This document shows, one piece after another, positions 46,441-58,308 of a stretch of 64,000 nt of DNA. This DNA is from Dromaius novaehollandiae. Taxonomy: Eukaryota > Chordata > Aves > Casuariiformes > Dromaiidae. Every line of letters starts with the position of its first letter. Position 1 is the stretch's first letter. The DNA lies in contig NC_088099.1 of the NCBI RefSeq assembly GCF_036370855.1, positions 138,425,017-138,489,016 on the forward strand, in the 5' to 3' direction. The translations under genes were made by a program, and so were the position numbers. The notes under the pieces are model-generated. The model was not told the origin of the DNA and searched no databases. It saw nothing but the letters and a program-made list of their open reading frames with translations.

Positions 46441-47314
46441 TAAAGTCTAAGGAGAAACTCCAGGTTTACTGTCATTAAATTTTTGGTACAATACCTGGGC
46501 CTACAATGCAGTATGCCTTATATACAGACACACAACAAAATCTGACTGAGATACTGCATCTTAGTAAGCTGTTATCTATCAAGTGGTAGTAACCAGCTGT
46601 GGGAGTGCTCTTAGTGTATCCAAACTGTGAGATACTTTCAAAGTAAAATGCCTGTTCTGTAGCTGACATCAGAAGTGCCCCTGACCCAAGAGCTAGAGGA
46701 GATCACAAGGAGAAGAATGAATAGTAGAATGAGAATCAGAGATTCTAGGTGTATAGGTGCATTACTGATCCAGTTCTGAATCTATACTTTTTAAACTCTA
46801 ATTTAGCAGATAAATGCTCCCCAATCTAACTGAAATACATAATAAAGTACAGCTGGCTTCTAGCCAAGTAGATAAAATTACAAATGTTGGTCCACTGCAC
46901 CCACATCCCTTTCGTAAAGCAGAAAATAAATGTAATGTAACAAGACATTGCCACAGAATCTGTATCTCCAGCTTTGCAAACGAACGTGCCTTGATGTTTA
47001 ATTTTCCATGAGTTCCTCTGCATTTAGGTACCAGCAGGAGACCATTATACTGTGACAGCACTCAATTCTGATGACATTATCTTAAACTTTTCCCAGTTGT
47101 CCATCCTCACCCCTGTTGTGCTGCTACCACCTATTAACATTCCATGAACAACAATGAAAGAAGTTAGAACCAAGCACGTTAATGTGGTAGCAAAGCTGAT
47201 GTGTTTTCACCTGGACATATACAGATGCTTGGCAGTAACTATATAGTTAGTTAGCTGGATCACATCATGTCAGTTCCTCACAAGGCTTGTCTGAGGTGTT
47301 TTGCATTTATAACG
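46441..47314. other. Unique DNA, nothing recognised
   Basis: Minus- and plus-strand frames around 46798-47061 overlap each other and have no recognisable product. Confidence 0.45.
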
Positions 47315-47318
47315 CATG

Positions 47319-48540
47319 GATTCATAGATTTTTATGGTCAGAAGAAATCATTAAATCATCTGGGCTCCCCTTTTCTGTTACAAAGGCCATACAATTGTGC
47401 TCACTTACTCCTGTTGTTAACCCAATTACTTGTGTTGCACTCTCTTCCAAAAAGACATCCAAAGACTTCAAAAGATGCCAAACCCACTTCTCCCTTGGAG
47501 GTTTATCCCAACAGCTAATCACCCTAAGTATTACACAACTAATGTAGGCTGGGGACTAATAAAGCTTAGTCCCCTATGGATTTGTGTTTCATGGTTGATT
47601 AACTTCGATGCCTAACACGCTGTGAGCTCTGATTAAAGTTTCTTTCCATATATGGAACATTTTTAAGGGCTTTTCTCTAACCCCTTGTGGATCCTCTGGT
47701 ATCTAATAACGTGACAGCTCTCTACAGCCCTGACAGTACTTAGAACATTACAAGCCTCTGTCAGGATTCTTATAAGAGAGGTTTCACCTATCCTTGACCA
47801 CATACTTTCATGAAACCTGCAGAAACATTATTACTTTTAGACCTTTTCCCCCTTTGCCAAGGCTGGCTGCAGAGAAACAAGTTCAAAAGTTATTGGAGGC
47901 ACCTGTGCATGTTTATGCATGCACACAAACACAGAGCATAGTTACAACTTTTTTTCTAAACACTTGTACCTCATTTCTGAGACATATCTGTTGCTCTCTT
48001 CCTCAGCATCTTTCGTCTCCAAATTAGAGTGCCCATTAGCACTCAGAATTTGCGCTGTATTATTTGTAATATGCATGCACATAGTATTCTTTTTAATATG
48101 GTGAACACTCCATCTTCCTTCTATTTCCTACCCCGTTGTATTTTTTTTCCTTTCTGTACTAGTGGCAATTTTTCCTAATGCAGATGTCATGAATTGAAGA
48201 AGGGCCCATATGCCCAAAAGTTTTTCCATATTTTTCCAAGTATGTTAGCTGGTCCAAAAAAACAGTTGTAGCCTTTCCTGCAAATCTTACTTGTATTCTC
48301 AGACCACCACAGTTACAACAACATTGCTAAGAGGCAAGAACAGTATGCAGTATCTTCAGTGTTAATCTCCCTAATGTCAGATAGAGAGGCAAAAACACCT
48401 CCTTATGCTACTCACAACTCCCCTTCTTATATATCAAAGGACCACATCAGTCTTTTCCCAGAACATCTCACTGGGAACTCATGTTGAGTGACTTGTCTTC
48501 TTTGACCTCTAAATCCTTTCCAGAGCTTTCTAAAACACAG
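47319..48540 (-). mobile_element. Old CR1 LINE remnant, reverse orientation
   Basis: The 3' end is at the left: attcatagatttttatggtc then agaagaaatcattaaatcat and ctgggctcccc, the reverse complement of a CR1 3' end. The right part is also clear: cactgggaactcatgttgag (48471-48490) and gacctctaaatcctttccag (48505-48524) match antisense CR1 ORF2 text. The middle, about 47650-48200, is hard to align and may include an insertion or a faster-decayed segment. Open frames here are shadows of the element. No function remains. Confidence 0.75.
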
Positions 48541-50869
48541 TCTTCCTATTGTTTGGAAAGCAACTGCTGACATTTCTGAAAGCACAATAGTATCCATATT
48601 ACCCTAGAAGAAAGTCTTGTTTCAACTAATTATTTTGGATGGAAAGCTAATCCATAGCCAAATTTCTAAAAAAAATCAATGAAAGAAAGAACCAACAGCA
48701 TTATTTTTAAAAACTAGGGAGACTGAAGATACTATACTGTTCTTAATACAGTAAAATTCTGCTTTGATAATGTCATGGAGATGGAAAGAGTAGAAATGCG
48801 ACTTAACGTGCCAATTCTAATGGTTTTACTTTTTTGAGGAAGGGAGGGACAGAAAAATATTTTGCAAAATTCTGCGATTTCCCCTCACCTTTCCCATATT
48901 TTAGACTGGCTGTATTCAGTAATACTAAAAAACAAGCCTTACATGTCTGAAGCTAGTGAATTGAAATTGTGTGACCTAAAATTAAAGGCCATTTTGAAAA
49001 TATGAGGCTTGGCTTCCCTATACCTTGGCTTCCCTTTCAGTAATTATGATGATAAAAATGAATTCATATCTCATCGGGACACTGAAAGACATTGAGGTGA
49101 ACTTCTTTCAGGGTCTCAGAGAAAAGTGGATCTATTACCACTGAAGTGTGTTTAAATACTTATGTTATTGGTTTGCATTTTGCTTTTAGCCAAATTCTGT
49201 CTTCAAGAGTTCTGTTTATTAATCAGTTCCATTGTATATAACCACTGTCAGATTTGCTAATTAAAAAAAAAAAGTTAGCTGTTTGACACTATACTCTTTT
49301 GCATCTATAATGAAATCTAATAGAGACAGGGGGGAAAACTAGTAATTTTCGTGTGGGAAAACTACAGCTAACTTTGACTGTGTCATTTGACAGGAAAATA
49401 AAACTATGCAATGCACATTTTGATGATCATATACCACCAGATCCTGACACAACCAATCTGTTTGCAGACTGGCTCCTTGAAGGGCTGTTTGTCTCCAGCA
49501 AACCACTGAGAACTCTCAGCTCCCGTCAGATAAGAAGAAACCTGCTAAACTGAACCCTAACTTTGAGGAAACCTTTCAGGGAAAAACCTCTGAACAGGAA
49601 ATACAGTTGGATGGCTTTTTAGACAGAGTCCTGTCTGTCTTAAGTATCATACCATTTATCAAAGACATATAACCAGGTTCAAAAAAAGTAGGACGACGGT
49701 TAAGGAAAAACGTTGGTGGAGAAAGGGAGTGTTGATCAAGTTGCTTTTGACTGAAGCTTAGATACAAGACTAATTTTTAAAGTGCAATACACTAAAGATT
49801 TGATTTTCCTTTATACCTTGGCTAGAAATATGCAAATGACCCACATTGTAAATGAGAATCAAGCCTTTTATTTCACTGAAATTAATGGGTATTCTCTGTC
49901 CTGATGGTCCTAGCAGTTTAATAGTTACAGAGAACCGACACTGCAACACTAATACAATAGAAATGATGTATCTGCATCAAGTCATTTTCATGATCAGAAC
50001 CCAATAATGGCTCATTTGTACAGTTGTTAATACTAAACAACAAAACCAATAAAAAAGGAATTTAGAAAAAGTCTAAGCTGGTCCTGAGGCAGTACATAAA
50101 TTTGCTGAGACTGCAAAGCCAGCACTTACACCATCCAGGGAGAAAGAAAGCCAAGAGATGCAAACCAGGCTTCTAACTATAGAAGTTAATTAGCCCTACT
50201 TTTAGCTAGAAGGAGATTTCTATTTAATATTCACCCAGGTTTTATGTTACAACGATTTAAGATTACAAACAGGAAAACTGTACCTGGAAAATTTGAGTTC
50301 AGGCCTTAAACAGAAGAAAAAAAAATTATGTCTAGGTAAAACACTGAGGCAGCCCTAAGGATGCAGAGGTATGCTGCTTCCAGCCATATCTGAAGAACTA
50401 TTTCTCATGAGATTGCAAACAAAGACATATATTAGTGCAGGAGGGGTTAATTAGTAAGAGATAATTCCCATGCATTGCACAATGCATTCATCTCCCTCAA
50501 CTCAGCATATTTTCCTGAATGATAATGTCAACAGCATGAGTTCTTACTGGTCAAAATTGCATATGCATGATCTCTCCCAATTTTAAGACTATAATCTTAA
50601 GGGCTTTGAATCTTTATTGAGGCATTCAAGACATGAGTAATACAACAAAGTTTCTAACATGGGATGACTCCTGATCTGAACACTTTTCAGTGTTCAGTCA
50701 TTGACAACACAGGGGGACCTACTTTTGATTTTCTCAGCTTTGGGAACAAGCCCATTGAAAATGTGGTCAATGGAAGCTACAGGTGCACAACCACTCTGCA
50801 GCTGATAACCTAGAAGAGAAGTTATAGTCCTTCTGAAGTCTATATAACCTACAAATTAAAGGAAGGCTT
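48541..50869. other. Unique A+T-rich DNA, nothing recognised
   Basis: Contains a small perfect hairpin at 50676-50697 (ctgaacac, 6-base loop, gtgttcag). Frames at 49353-49553 and 49576-49767 have no recognisable product. Confidence 0.5.
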
Positions 50870-51045
50870 CTAAACATCAAAGGAGAAAAGTTCTAGAACA
50901 ACCTTTCAATAGGAAAAACAGAAATTTTAACATAATTTTTGGATGGAGCCAGACAGATTCATGAAAAATGCTCTGTGATGTGGTTGCCTGTGGCAAAAGA
51001 GGACTGACGCCTTAGAGGTCTCTTCCAGTCATATATTCTTGTATT
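50870..51045 (+). mobile_element. CR1 LINE 3' end
   Basis: ggagccagacagattcatga, gatgtggttgcctgtggcaa, agaggactgacgcc, then gaggtctcttccagtcatat and attcttgtatt reproduce the terminal part of a CR1 3' untranslated region, ending in a decayed octamer repeat. The 5' limit is approximate. This wording is closer to CR1 subfamilies of crocodilians and turtles than the copy at 23.3 kb. Confidence 0.75.
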
Positions 51046-52058
51046 AACTGCAAAGCGTCCATTGACACCATATATCTGAGAATCCTCTGTAGGTCCTGAA
51101 TTTGACCAGAAACCTAGCTGATCAAAAATTGACATCACATTTGAAAACACAGCTTTAAGTTCTTTTACATCTCTGCTTTTTTAGTCCATTTGTGTACTGC
51201 ACTAGGAGATAGATTTATATATACATTTGCAAACAAAAAAAAATAGTGATAGGGATAGAAAAATGTCACGTCACTATATCTTGCCTAGAAACGGTAACAT
51301 TTGAACACACAACAAAACACATAGCAAAGGAGGTATGAGAAGGAGGAAATGGTCCTAGTAGTCATTCATTCCTTGAACAGAAACATCTGGCAATCTTTAG
51401 TCAAGATCATCAGACAGCTCTAAGGAAACTGAGGATAGGTATCTTTATCATTAAGCAATAAAGCTCAAAGGCAGAATATACTTGTGAACACCTTCTCTCT
51501 AACCATCCTTGAGAAATTAACTGTCTTCTCCACTTTCCCACTCCTGTTCTCTACCCATCCCTTCCATTTTTTTAAGTGACTACACCCTTTCACCTGCTTC
51601 ACCCTAGTCTCTGCTACTCTGCTCCACCTCCTATCTGCTCTTCCATGTTCTTTTGAAGAGACAGGGATTGGCAATGGGGAGGGTGAAACATGTTGAGAAA
51701 ACAGACAGAACGAAGAAGCAGGTTCCCAGCTGGCAGCAGACAGAATAGGACCTACTTTTCTCCCACGAGACCTGAGTAATGCATAGAGAGATGGAGTTGC
51801 CCTCCAGTCACTATTCATTTTCCAAAGAACATCAAAGCTCTAGCATGCTACGTTATGCACTGCTTCTTCAAAAAAATGAGGTACTACTGAAAAATCTGGT
51901 AAATGCACAGCATTTTGGTGATAAAAATTATAATTGCCAATGAAGTAGCATTTAATAAGAAAAATAAAGCTTTAAGGCATTCTAGGAAAAGAACTATAGC
52001 ACTGAGAATCCCTTTGTAATATGAGGCAAACCCCTTACTCAATACTATGTTAATGAAA
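51046..52058. other. Unique DNA, nothing recognised
   Basis: A minus-strand frame at 51465-51818 (117 codons, basic C-terminal half) has no domain I recognise and no clear exon boundaries. Confidence 0.45.
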
Positions 52059-52059
52059 T

Positions 52060-52082
52060 TTAATTAATTAATTAATTAATGA
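52060..52082. repeat. (TTAA)n microsatellite
   Basis: About five perfect TTAA units, self-complementary and flanked on both sides by imperfect taatgaaa-type copies. Confidence 0.9.
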
Positions 52083-52959
52083 AAGTTAATGAACATTTAA
52101 ACATATTGTGCTTCTGGCTATCACAGGGAAACTTTCTGGTCAACAAATGCAATCATATTACATAAGGACCTGCAAAGAATTTCTTTCTAAAGCAAGCATG
52201 GAAAGGTTATCTATAAAAAATTGCTTCAAATATGAAAAATAAGTACTTTGCATGTGTAGTGTTTGTGTCTGAGGTTGCTCTCATTTAGAAGCTCACTAGC
52301 TAATTGCAATTACAAATGAACAGCTTTTCATTGACACTCCTGTGTTTGTGGATGTAAATAATTGCATTGCAGTGCTGAGGAAAGTGCTGGCTCCAGACAA
52401 AACAAGGGTACACATGAGTGGTCCCTGTGATCCTAGCAACTAAATACACTATAATACTATACACAATACATACGCCGACAGCAACAAGTATACACAACAT
52501 TTCATAGAAAGTCACTTTTTATTTACTTAAGTTTGCTATTGCACTAAAACACAAGAAGAATTTTCTTCATGATTTTGAACATGATTTTTTTCAAATTTAT
52601 AGATTTTTTCCATTTTACTTTGCAATAAAATTATCAGAATGCAGCAAAAAGGGACAATATCTGAAGCAAAACACGCTGTCAGTGGTTCTCAAAGGAGAAG
52701 TCTATCAATAACAGCAATTTTAGTAGAAATTTTGGATAGGGCAGCCCTCCTAGCCTTTTACTCACAGCAACTAATCATCCCTTCCAAAATCATAAAACTT
52801 TCCTGAATGCCAAGTTAACATGAAGAAAAGTGAGATATGAATCATGTTTATTTAACTTTTATTTAAAGACCGTGATAGCTTCTTTGCACTCTTTGGGAGC
52901 CTAGGGCAGCTTACAAGATACACCTGTAACTTCCATTAGGTTAATGAGATTATGCTTAC
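52083..52959. other. Unique A+T-rich DNA, nothing recognised
   Basis: No repeat or coding signal. T-rich around 52580-52620. Confidence 0.5.
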
Positions 52960-53310
52960 TCATTCCCCCTCAGCATATCAATGGCTAATTATGTGTCTTA
53001 TTATTTTAAAATGGATGCCCCCATGCAAGCTGTGGGGGTATGGGATGAGAGCAGAGGACCTAATTAGAGAGAAAAGTTTTAAATGTGTGAAATGAAAAGC
53101 TAATGATGTATCTACAAAGTGTTCTTAGAGATTAAGTATTTCAGGTTAGGAGGATGTTAATTAGAGTACATTTAGATTAAATGAATGTGCAGGTGGAATA
53201 AAGACAAAGCACTGATATTGTAATGTGCAACAGTCATTCACTTCAAAGATGCTCCTGATATTGCATTGAATTTCTTTAGTGCCAATTTAATCTTCTCTCT
53301 GGAGCACTTA
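52960..53310. promoter_or_regulatory. Candidate conserved noncoding segment with hairpin
   Basis: Repeated homeodomain cores: gctaattatg at 52985, cctaattagag near 53060, gttaattagag near 53156. A hairpin at 53015-53041 has arms atgccccca and tgggggtat. The text is non-repetitive and frames are short. Motif density in a gene-poor setting suggests an enhancer, but A+T-rich DNA raises the chance background. Confidence 0.3.
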
Positions 53311-53928
53311 CATGTTCCCTATAGTATGTAGAAACAAAGTGTACAAAATATCTATTCCCAACTTGCCTTCTGAGACAGCAGTTAATTTGGGTCATTCCAC
53401 CCAGAGCTAGACAAAATTGTGCAGCTATACTTCTTTTCCAGAAGAGAAGTGTTGAAATATCCCACATAATATGCAGCCATTTTACCAATTGTTTTTCTGT
53501 AGAGGAGAAAGAAGGATATTTTAAATAATTTTAAATATCAAAACTATTTAAGCATTTATTTAAAAGATTTCAATGTGAAGCATTTTGATTCCTGGATTAA
53601 AAAATAAAGACTTTATTATGAAATAGTCTTTAAGTTATTTTTCAAATAGTAGAAAACCTTCCTCAAAATCATATCTGACCCCATTTTCTTCAGTTTTTTG
53701 AATCTGCTAGAAAGCCAAATAATCCATTTTTCACAAAGTCCTTTTCTTTAAAAGCAGAACTTCTCAGACAGGGCTTAGCATGTTGAACCCCATTTAATCA
53801 CTATGACCAAAGCACAGTTATGGTGTCATGCAAAAGCGAATGTCACTAAATCTCTAGGTATGAGAAAGGTGATTTGTTTGAGCTGATTTTTTTTCCTCAT
53901 AGCACTGAGAAATCCCGTTAGGCAGGAA
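53311..53928. other. Unique A+T-rich DNA
   Basis: Nothing recognised. Confidence 0.45.
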
Positions 53929-53951
53929 CTTTTTTTTCTTTTTTTTTTTTT
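53929..53951. repeat. Poly-T tract
   Basis: A T run interrupted by a single C. It could be the reverse-strand tail of an insertion, but no element is recognisable beside it. Confidence 0.8.
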
Positions 53952-53989
53952 GCTTTGTTTTAATTTTTCCTTGAGCAAAAAGGAGTGGG

Positions 53990-54330
53990 ACTCATTTGTA
54001 AGGTGTGTGAGACTTTGCAGGTCTGGTTTTACAATACACTATTTAGTCTTTCGTGAGGCTTGTTCAACCCTGAAAGAAAAGTCATGCATTGACTGAGTGA
54101 CGCCACCCTGAGGTTGATTCCCAAGGGAAAATAAAGACTCAGTCCTGCCTTAGAATGGTTAGGATGGCCGAGAACACCTTCTAGCATGTGATAGCGTTCA
54201 AAACCTTGGCAAGCTGCATAATAACATTAAACCCAATGATCTAATTATTCACCTCTAATATAAAGGGCAGGGTTCCATGGGAAATCAGGAGCAGGGCTGA
54301 GAAATACACCCAGCAAATAGATTTCACAAC
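53990..54330. promoter_or_regulatory. Candidate conserved noncoding segment
   Basis: Even-composition, non-repetitive sequence with no long frame. Visible motifs are gactgagtgacgcc (AP-1/CRE-like, near 54090), ataaagactcagtcc (AP-1-like, near 54131) and a ctaattattcacc run near 54241. Two AP-1-like sites within 60 bases are notable. Regulatory role is inference. Confidence 0.3.
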
Positions 54331-55086
54331 ACAAATAGAGGCAGTGTGTCAAGATCCTAACCTGGGAAAATCAACTTATGAAGACGTCCTATGCATCCAA
54401 TGTGCCCGATTCAGAGTAATTTCACATACATAATAAGGGGAGGAGCTTTAAAGACCTGAATTATCAGCATTGAATCCCTTGTTTAAAACACCATTTTCAT
54501 TTGCTGTGGCACAGAGATTTTTTTTTAAGATATATAATAGAAGACATAGATAAATATAAGAATTTAAAGTAACCCTTAGTGACCTCTGAACACAAGAAAA
54601 AGTCACAAGTAGAATAGTATTATCTTCTATATAGATCCCAATGAGAAAGTGACCAGCACTCATGATGGCATTTAAGATCTTTAGATCTTTCTCCAATGTT
54701 ATATTTCTTTTTAATGACCACTTCTTCATTTCTATTCCATATAACCCAGTGCGTGTTGCCATGTTTCAAAATTTTGCTGCGTAAAGATATAAATTTCTAA
54801 TTATATCCTTAAATGTGAACTAACAATATTTGCCTGCTCACTCAGTTGCACATCTAAAACCTTGAATTTGTTGGCAAAGGAATGCCAAAGACACATGCCA
54901 AAGAAGTGACTGTTCTATACCCTCTGTACACAGAAAAACAGATTTTTGTGCAAGTATGTTTCAAACTGTGGAATATTTGAACTGCGGCCCAAGTAATTAC
55001 CTGAGCAGTCTACTGGGAATGTACATATTAGAACAAGTTGTAAAATAATCTCTTCCAAATCGGTATTAAAAACAAAATTACAGATC
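54331..55086. other. Unique A+T-rich DNA
   Basis: A 104-codon minus-strand frame at 54448-54762 has no domain I recognise and no splice context. It is treated as chance. Confidence 0.45.
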
Positions 55087-55180
55087 CTGGGCCAGATCCT
55101 CAGCAGCTACAAATTGGTGGCTGTTACAAGTCTCTTTGACTTCATCATGTGTGCAAAGTTTGAGCTCCAAGAGAAATTTT
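55087..55180. repeat. Palindromic MITE-like fragment
   Basis: gggccagatcctcagcagct is the classic terminus of the dispersed palindrome family, and tttgacttcatcatgtg is a decayed core. The right arm is poorly preserved. Confidence 0.5.
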
Positions 55181-57595
55181 ACAGTAAAAGTACAAATTAC
55201 TGAAAAATCAGTTTCAGAGTAGAAACATAGGTGGTATTCACACCACCCCCTTTAAACTCCTTTAGGCATTTAGCTTGGCTTCTCTGAATTATGCCTGCCC
55301 TCTCTACATTGGCAGTATGAGAAATCCGGGTTCCTCTAAATTGCACCTTACCAGATGCCTACAATAGCCTCAGCCAGACAATGTAAATACCGTGAATACC
55401 ACAAAAAAAGTTCAAGTCTTCTACTGATATAACTGAACTGATAAACAGACCCTCCTTTCAGAGAAAAAAAGCAATGAGCCATTTCATTTTAAAAGTTGTG
55501 GTTATTTGCAGAAACCATATCAATTATTGCACCAATTTCTGCATGACTTTCTAATTTCTCCAAGAATGTCTTAATTAAAAAGTATTCTGAATATCATCTT
55601 GCTGCCTATAATAACAAAGATTTTTATTTTCTTATAATGATGGTCTAAATCTGTTGTAGTAACCAACTGCCCAACACAGGGAAATCCCAATCTTTCAGCT
55701 CCGTTGTATAATTTATACAATATGTTCAACACTTTCCCACATAATAAACGTGGGAATCCCATACAACCAGTCCAAGGTCTGAGGGTTTTTTTATGAATCA
55801 TGTTTGCTGCATCCTAGCTTTACCACACCCCCCAACTACTTCTGCTGGGAGCCAAAGAGTTACTGCAATCACCACTGGCAGGAGATACCATGTGCAAAGG
55901 CATTATTTACAGTAGGACGCATTGAAAATGAGAGTCAGAGTCTGATAACTTTATCTCAAAGGTTACTTGGGAAAGACTCCTCTAGGTCTATTTAAAAGAG
56001 TAACTTTAAATAATGAATAAATTAAGAGATATTATCATTCAAATATTACTTCTTGCTATGACAAATCTTTCATGTAACCCTTAGCCAGGTTCTGTTTATT
56101 TAAGGTGATGCTCATTTGAATAGTTTGGGAAAGAAGTGCTTTCAGTGTACCTGTTATTCAATTTGACAGCTCTTTGCAACAAGGGAAAGGGTCATGTTTG
56201 AACTTGTACAGAGAAATGTCATTGTCTTGTCTTTAGAAAAGATATTCAAGATACCTCAGATAATGTTCACACGCATTTAGCCTTCCTGACTGGCAAATTT
56301 ACTGTCTGCCAGCAATTTTCATACAAGATGGGAAAAAAACCAATAGGTTGCTCCATTATTACTGCAAAAGTGACAGTTTTAATCAGCCCTTGAAAATAAA
56401 TATATGCTTTCTGAATTGTGCTTTCAGTGCAGGGAACTGAACCAGAACTTTGCCTGTAACATAGATGTCTCCGCTATGCATTTATGCTCTGTCTGTCTTT
56501 CTCCAGTTCCACAATGCTTTGGTTACTATTGCTTACAGCCCTCCGATATCTACAAGCATATCGTAAAAGGATCATCATCTCTCGGTCTTTTCTCTGTAAT
56601 ATGTATTAAACTTCTTTTATATTGTACTGGCAGATGAATCCCAGCTCTACCTCTTGCGCTTAGGGAACAAGGCACTGTCAAGGCTTTAGGCACTCTGTCA
56701 GCTCAGTTCTGAGCACCTGACTTAGATTTCTGCTCTGAATCATCAGAAGAACCTCCTAGATGCACACCTGTCTGCGGACTATAGAGGGAACCTAAAGACT
56801 AGTCAGCTAACTTAGCCACCAGTGTCAGATTCCCAGTATCTGAATGTTAAATAAAGCCATCCCCTGCTATGGAAAAAATAAATTTAAAAGAGCAGAAGAG
56901 AAGCTGTGGTATATTTATAAGAGAGAGTTTTCAGAGCATTTCCCTCTTTTTAAAACTATTTTTTGAAGGGGTGGGAGGAATTCATGAAAGGAATTGCTTT
57001 TGCACTATTATACAAAGGTGCTCTAGCCACAGTCCAGCAACTTGTTCTGCTGAGTATTGGGAGTTTGCTTTGTCTGCATTGGCTCTTACCTCTGTTACTG
57101 ATTCAGTTCGCAATATTAAGCAAGTCAAGTAAGTGGTGTCAGTTAGGCATCACAGATTTTCCCGCTTCACAGAAACATTGGTAGTCTGAATCAATTTATG
57201 CTTATGAAGCACTTGAACTTTTTGAGAAGCCAGTGTTGTACTATGAAAAGGAGTTTCTCATGGGCTCCAGATGAGCTGGGATCCATAACTGTGGCAATCA
57301 ATCAGCATTACTACAGAGTGAGAGCACTGTGCCTCCCTGAAAGACAAGCATACACAAAAGTTAAGAAATTGTTTATCCCAGCCGTAATAGGAAACTTTTG
57401 TATATAATTTCCCTGCTTACTCAGACAGAGGCACTGTAACATCTGTCAGGCCAGGCCTAGCACTTAGCATGCAGATCTGAGGAGAGGAACACATGCCCCA
57501 CTTCCTCTGATAGCAGCTAACCAGCCACTGCTGCCAGACTCAGTGACCACGCATGGGAAACCAAGCTCAGTGCCACCAGTACACAGTTAGACTCA
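55181..57595. other. Unique DNA, nothing recognised
   Basis: A+T-rich. Overlapping plus-strand frames at 56869-57184 and 57198-57407 have no recognisable product. Confidence 0.5.
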
Positions 57596-57650
57596 GTGGA
57601 CCACATCCAAATTTGCACAGATGTAAATGAGAGTCACCTGAACTGTGCAA
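57596..57650. repeat. Possible palindromic MITE fragment
   Basis: ggaccacatccaaatttgca then cagatgtaaatgagagtc is reminiscent of one arm of the palindrome family (ccagtgtaaatcagg-type). Weak match. Confidence 0.3.
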
Positions 57651-58280
57651 CACCTTTAATACAATTTGAGCTCTCATTGCATGGCGCTCAGCTCATTTTA
57701 ACCATGCAGGGAGTGATAAGGACAAAAGCTGGTTACTTGAAGCTCCCTGCTTATTTTAGGCACACAGTATTTTGATCAGCATCCTTCCCTAATGTATCAG
57801 CCGATACATAACCCCCCCATACCTCATCCAAACAGCACTAGTCAGGTGAAACTGCAGTCACTGCAACATTTCCACTGTTAGCAGAAAGGAGATCAAGGGG
57901 ATCCAGACTTTGCTTTTAAATTCCTGATTTTTAGCCAAAATGTATCCGGGCTCCGCAGTAGTAAAACTGCAGCTTTAACCTCAACACCACCAAAAATAAT
58001 CTCCTACTCTTCTTTCTTGTATTAATTCACAATTCCTGCTTTTGAGTTTTTCTTTTCTCTTGGATTTATAGACCTGTGCTCCTCTCCACTTTCACCCATA
58101 AACCTTTAATCTTTGGGCGTCTGAGAATGTCCAGCGCTACTGACTTTTTGCCTATGAGAGCAAGCAAGCTCAGGGCGCAACAGTGAGAGTAATCTTTTCT
58201 TGGGGGAGAGAGAGGAATCTCTTTTTTAGTCTTTCCAAGGGTACCCAGAACATTATATAAGAAAAAATAGAGAAATGTGT
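57651..58280. other. Unique DNA, nothing recognised
   Basis: No repeat, coding or promoter signal is recognised. A C run (accccccc) lies near 57810. Confidence 0.45.
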
Positions 58281-58308
58281 TTTAATTAATTAATTAATTA
58301 ATTAATTA
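58281..58308. repeat. (TTAA)n microsatellite
   Basis: Nearly seven perfect TTAA units. A second tract of the same unit lies 6.2 kb upstream at 52060. Confidence 0.92.

Noticed and set aside
54448..54762. 104-codon minus-strand frame with a hydrophobic middle
   Set aside because: No known domain and no splice or promoter context; the hydrophobic stretch reflects T-rich codons in A+T-rich DNA.
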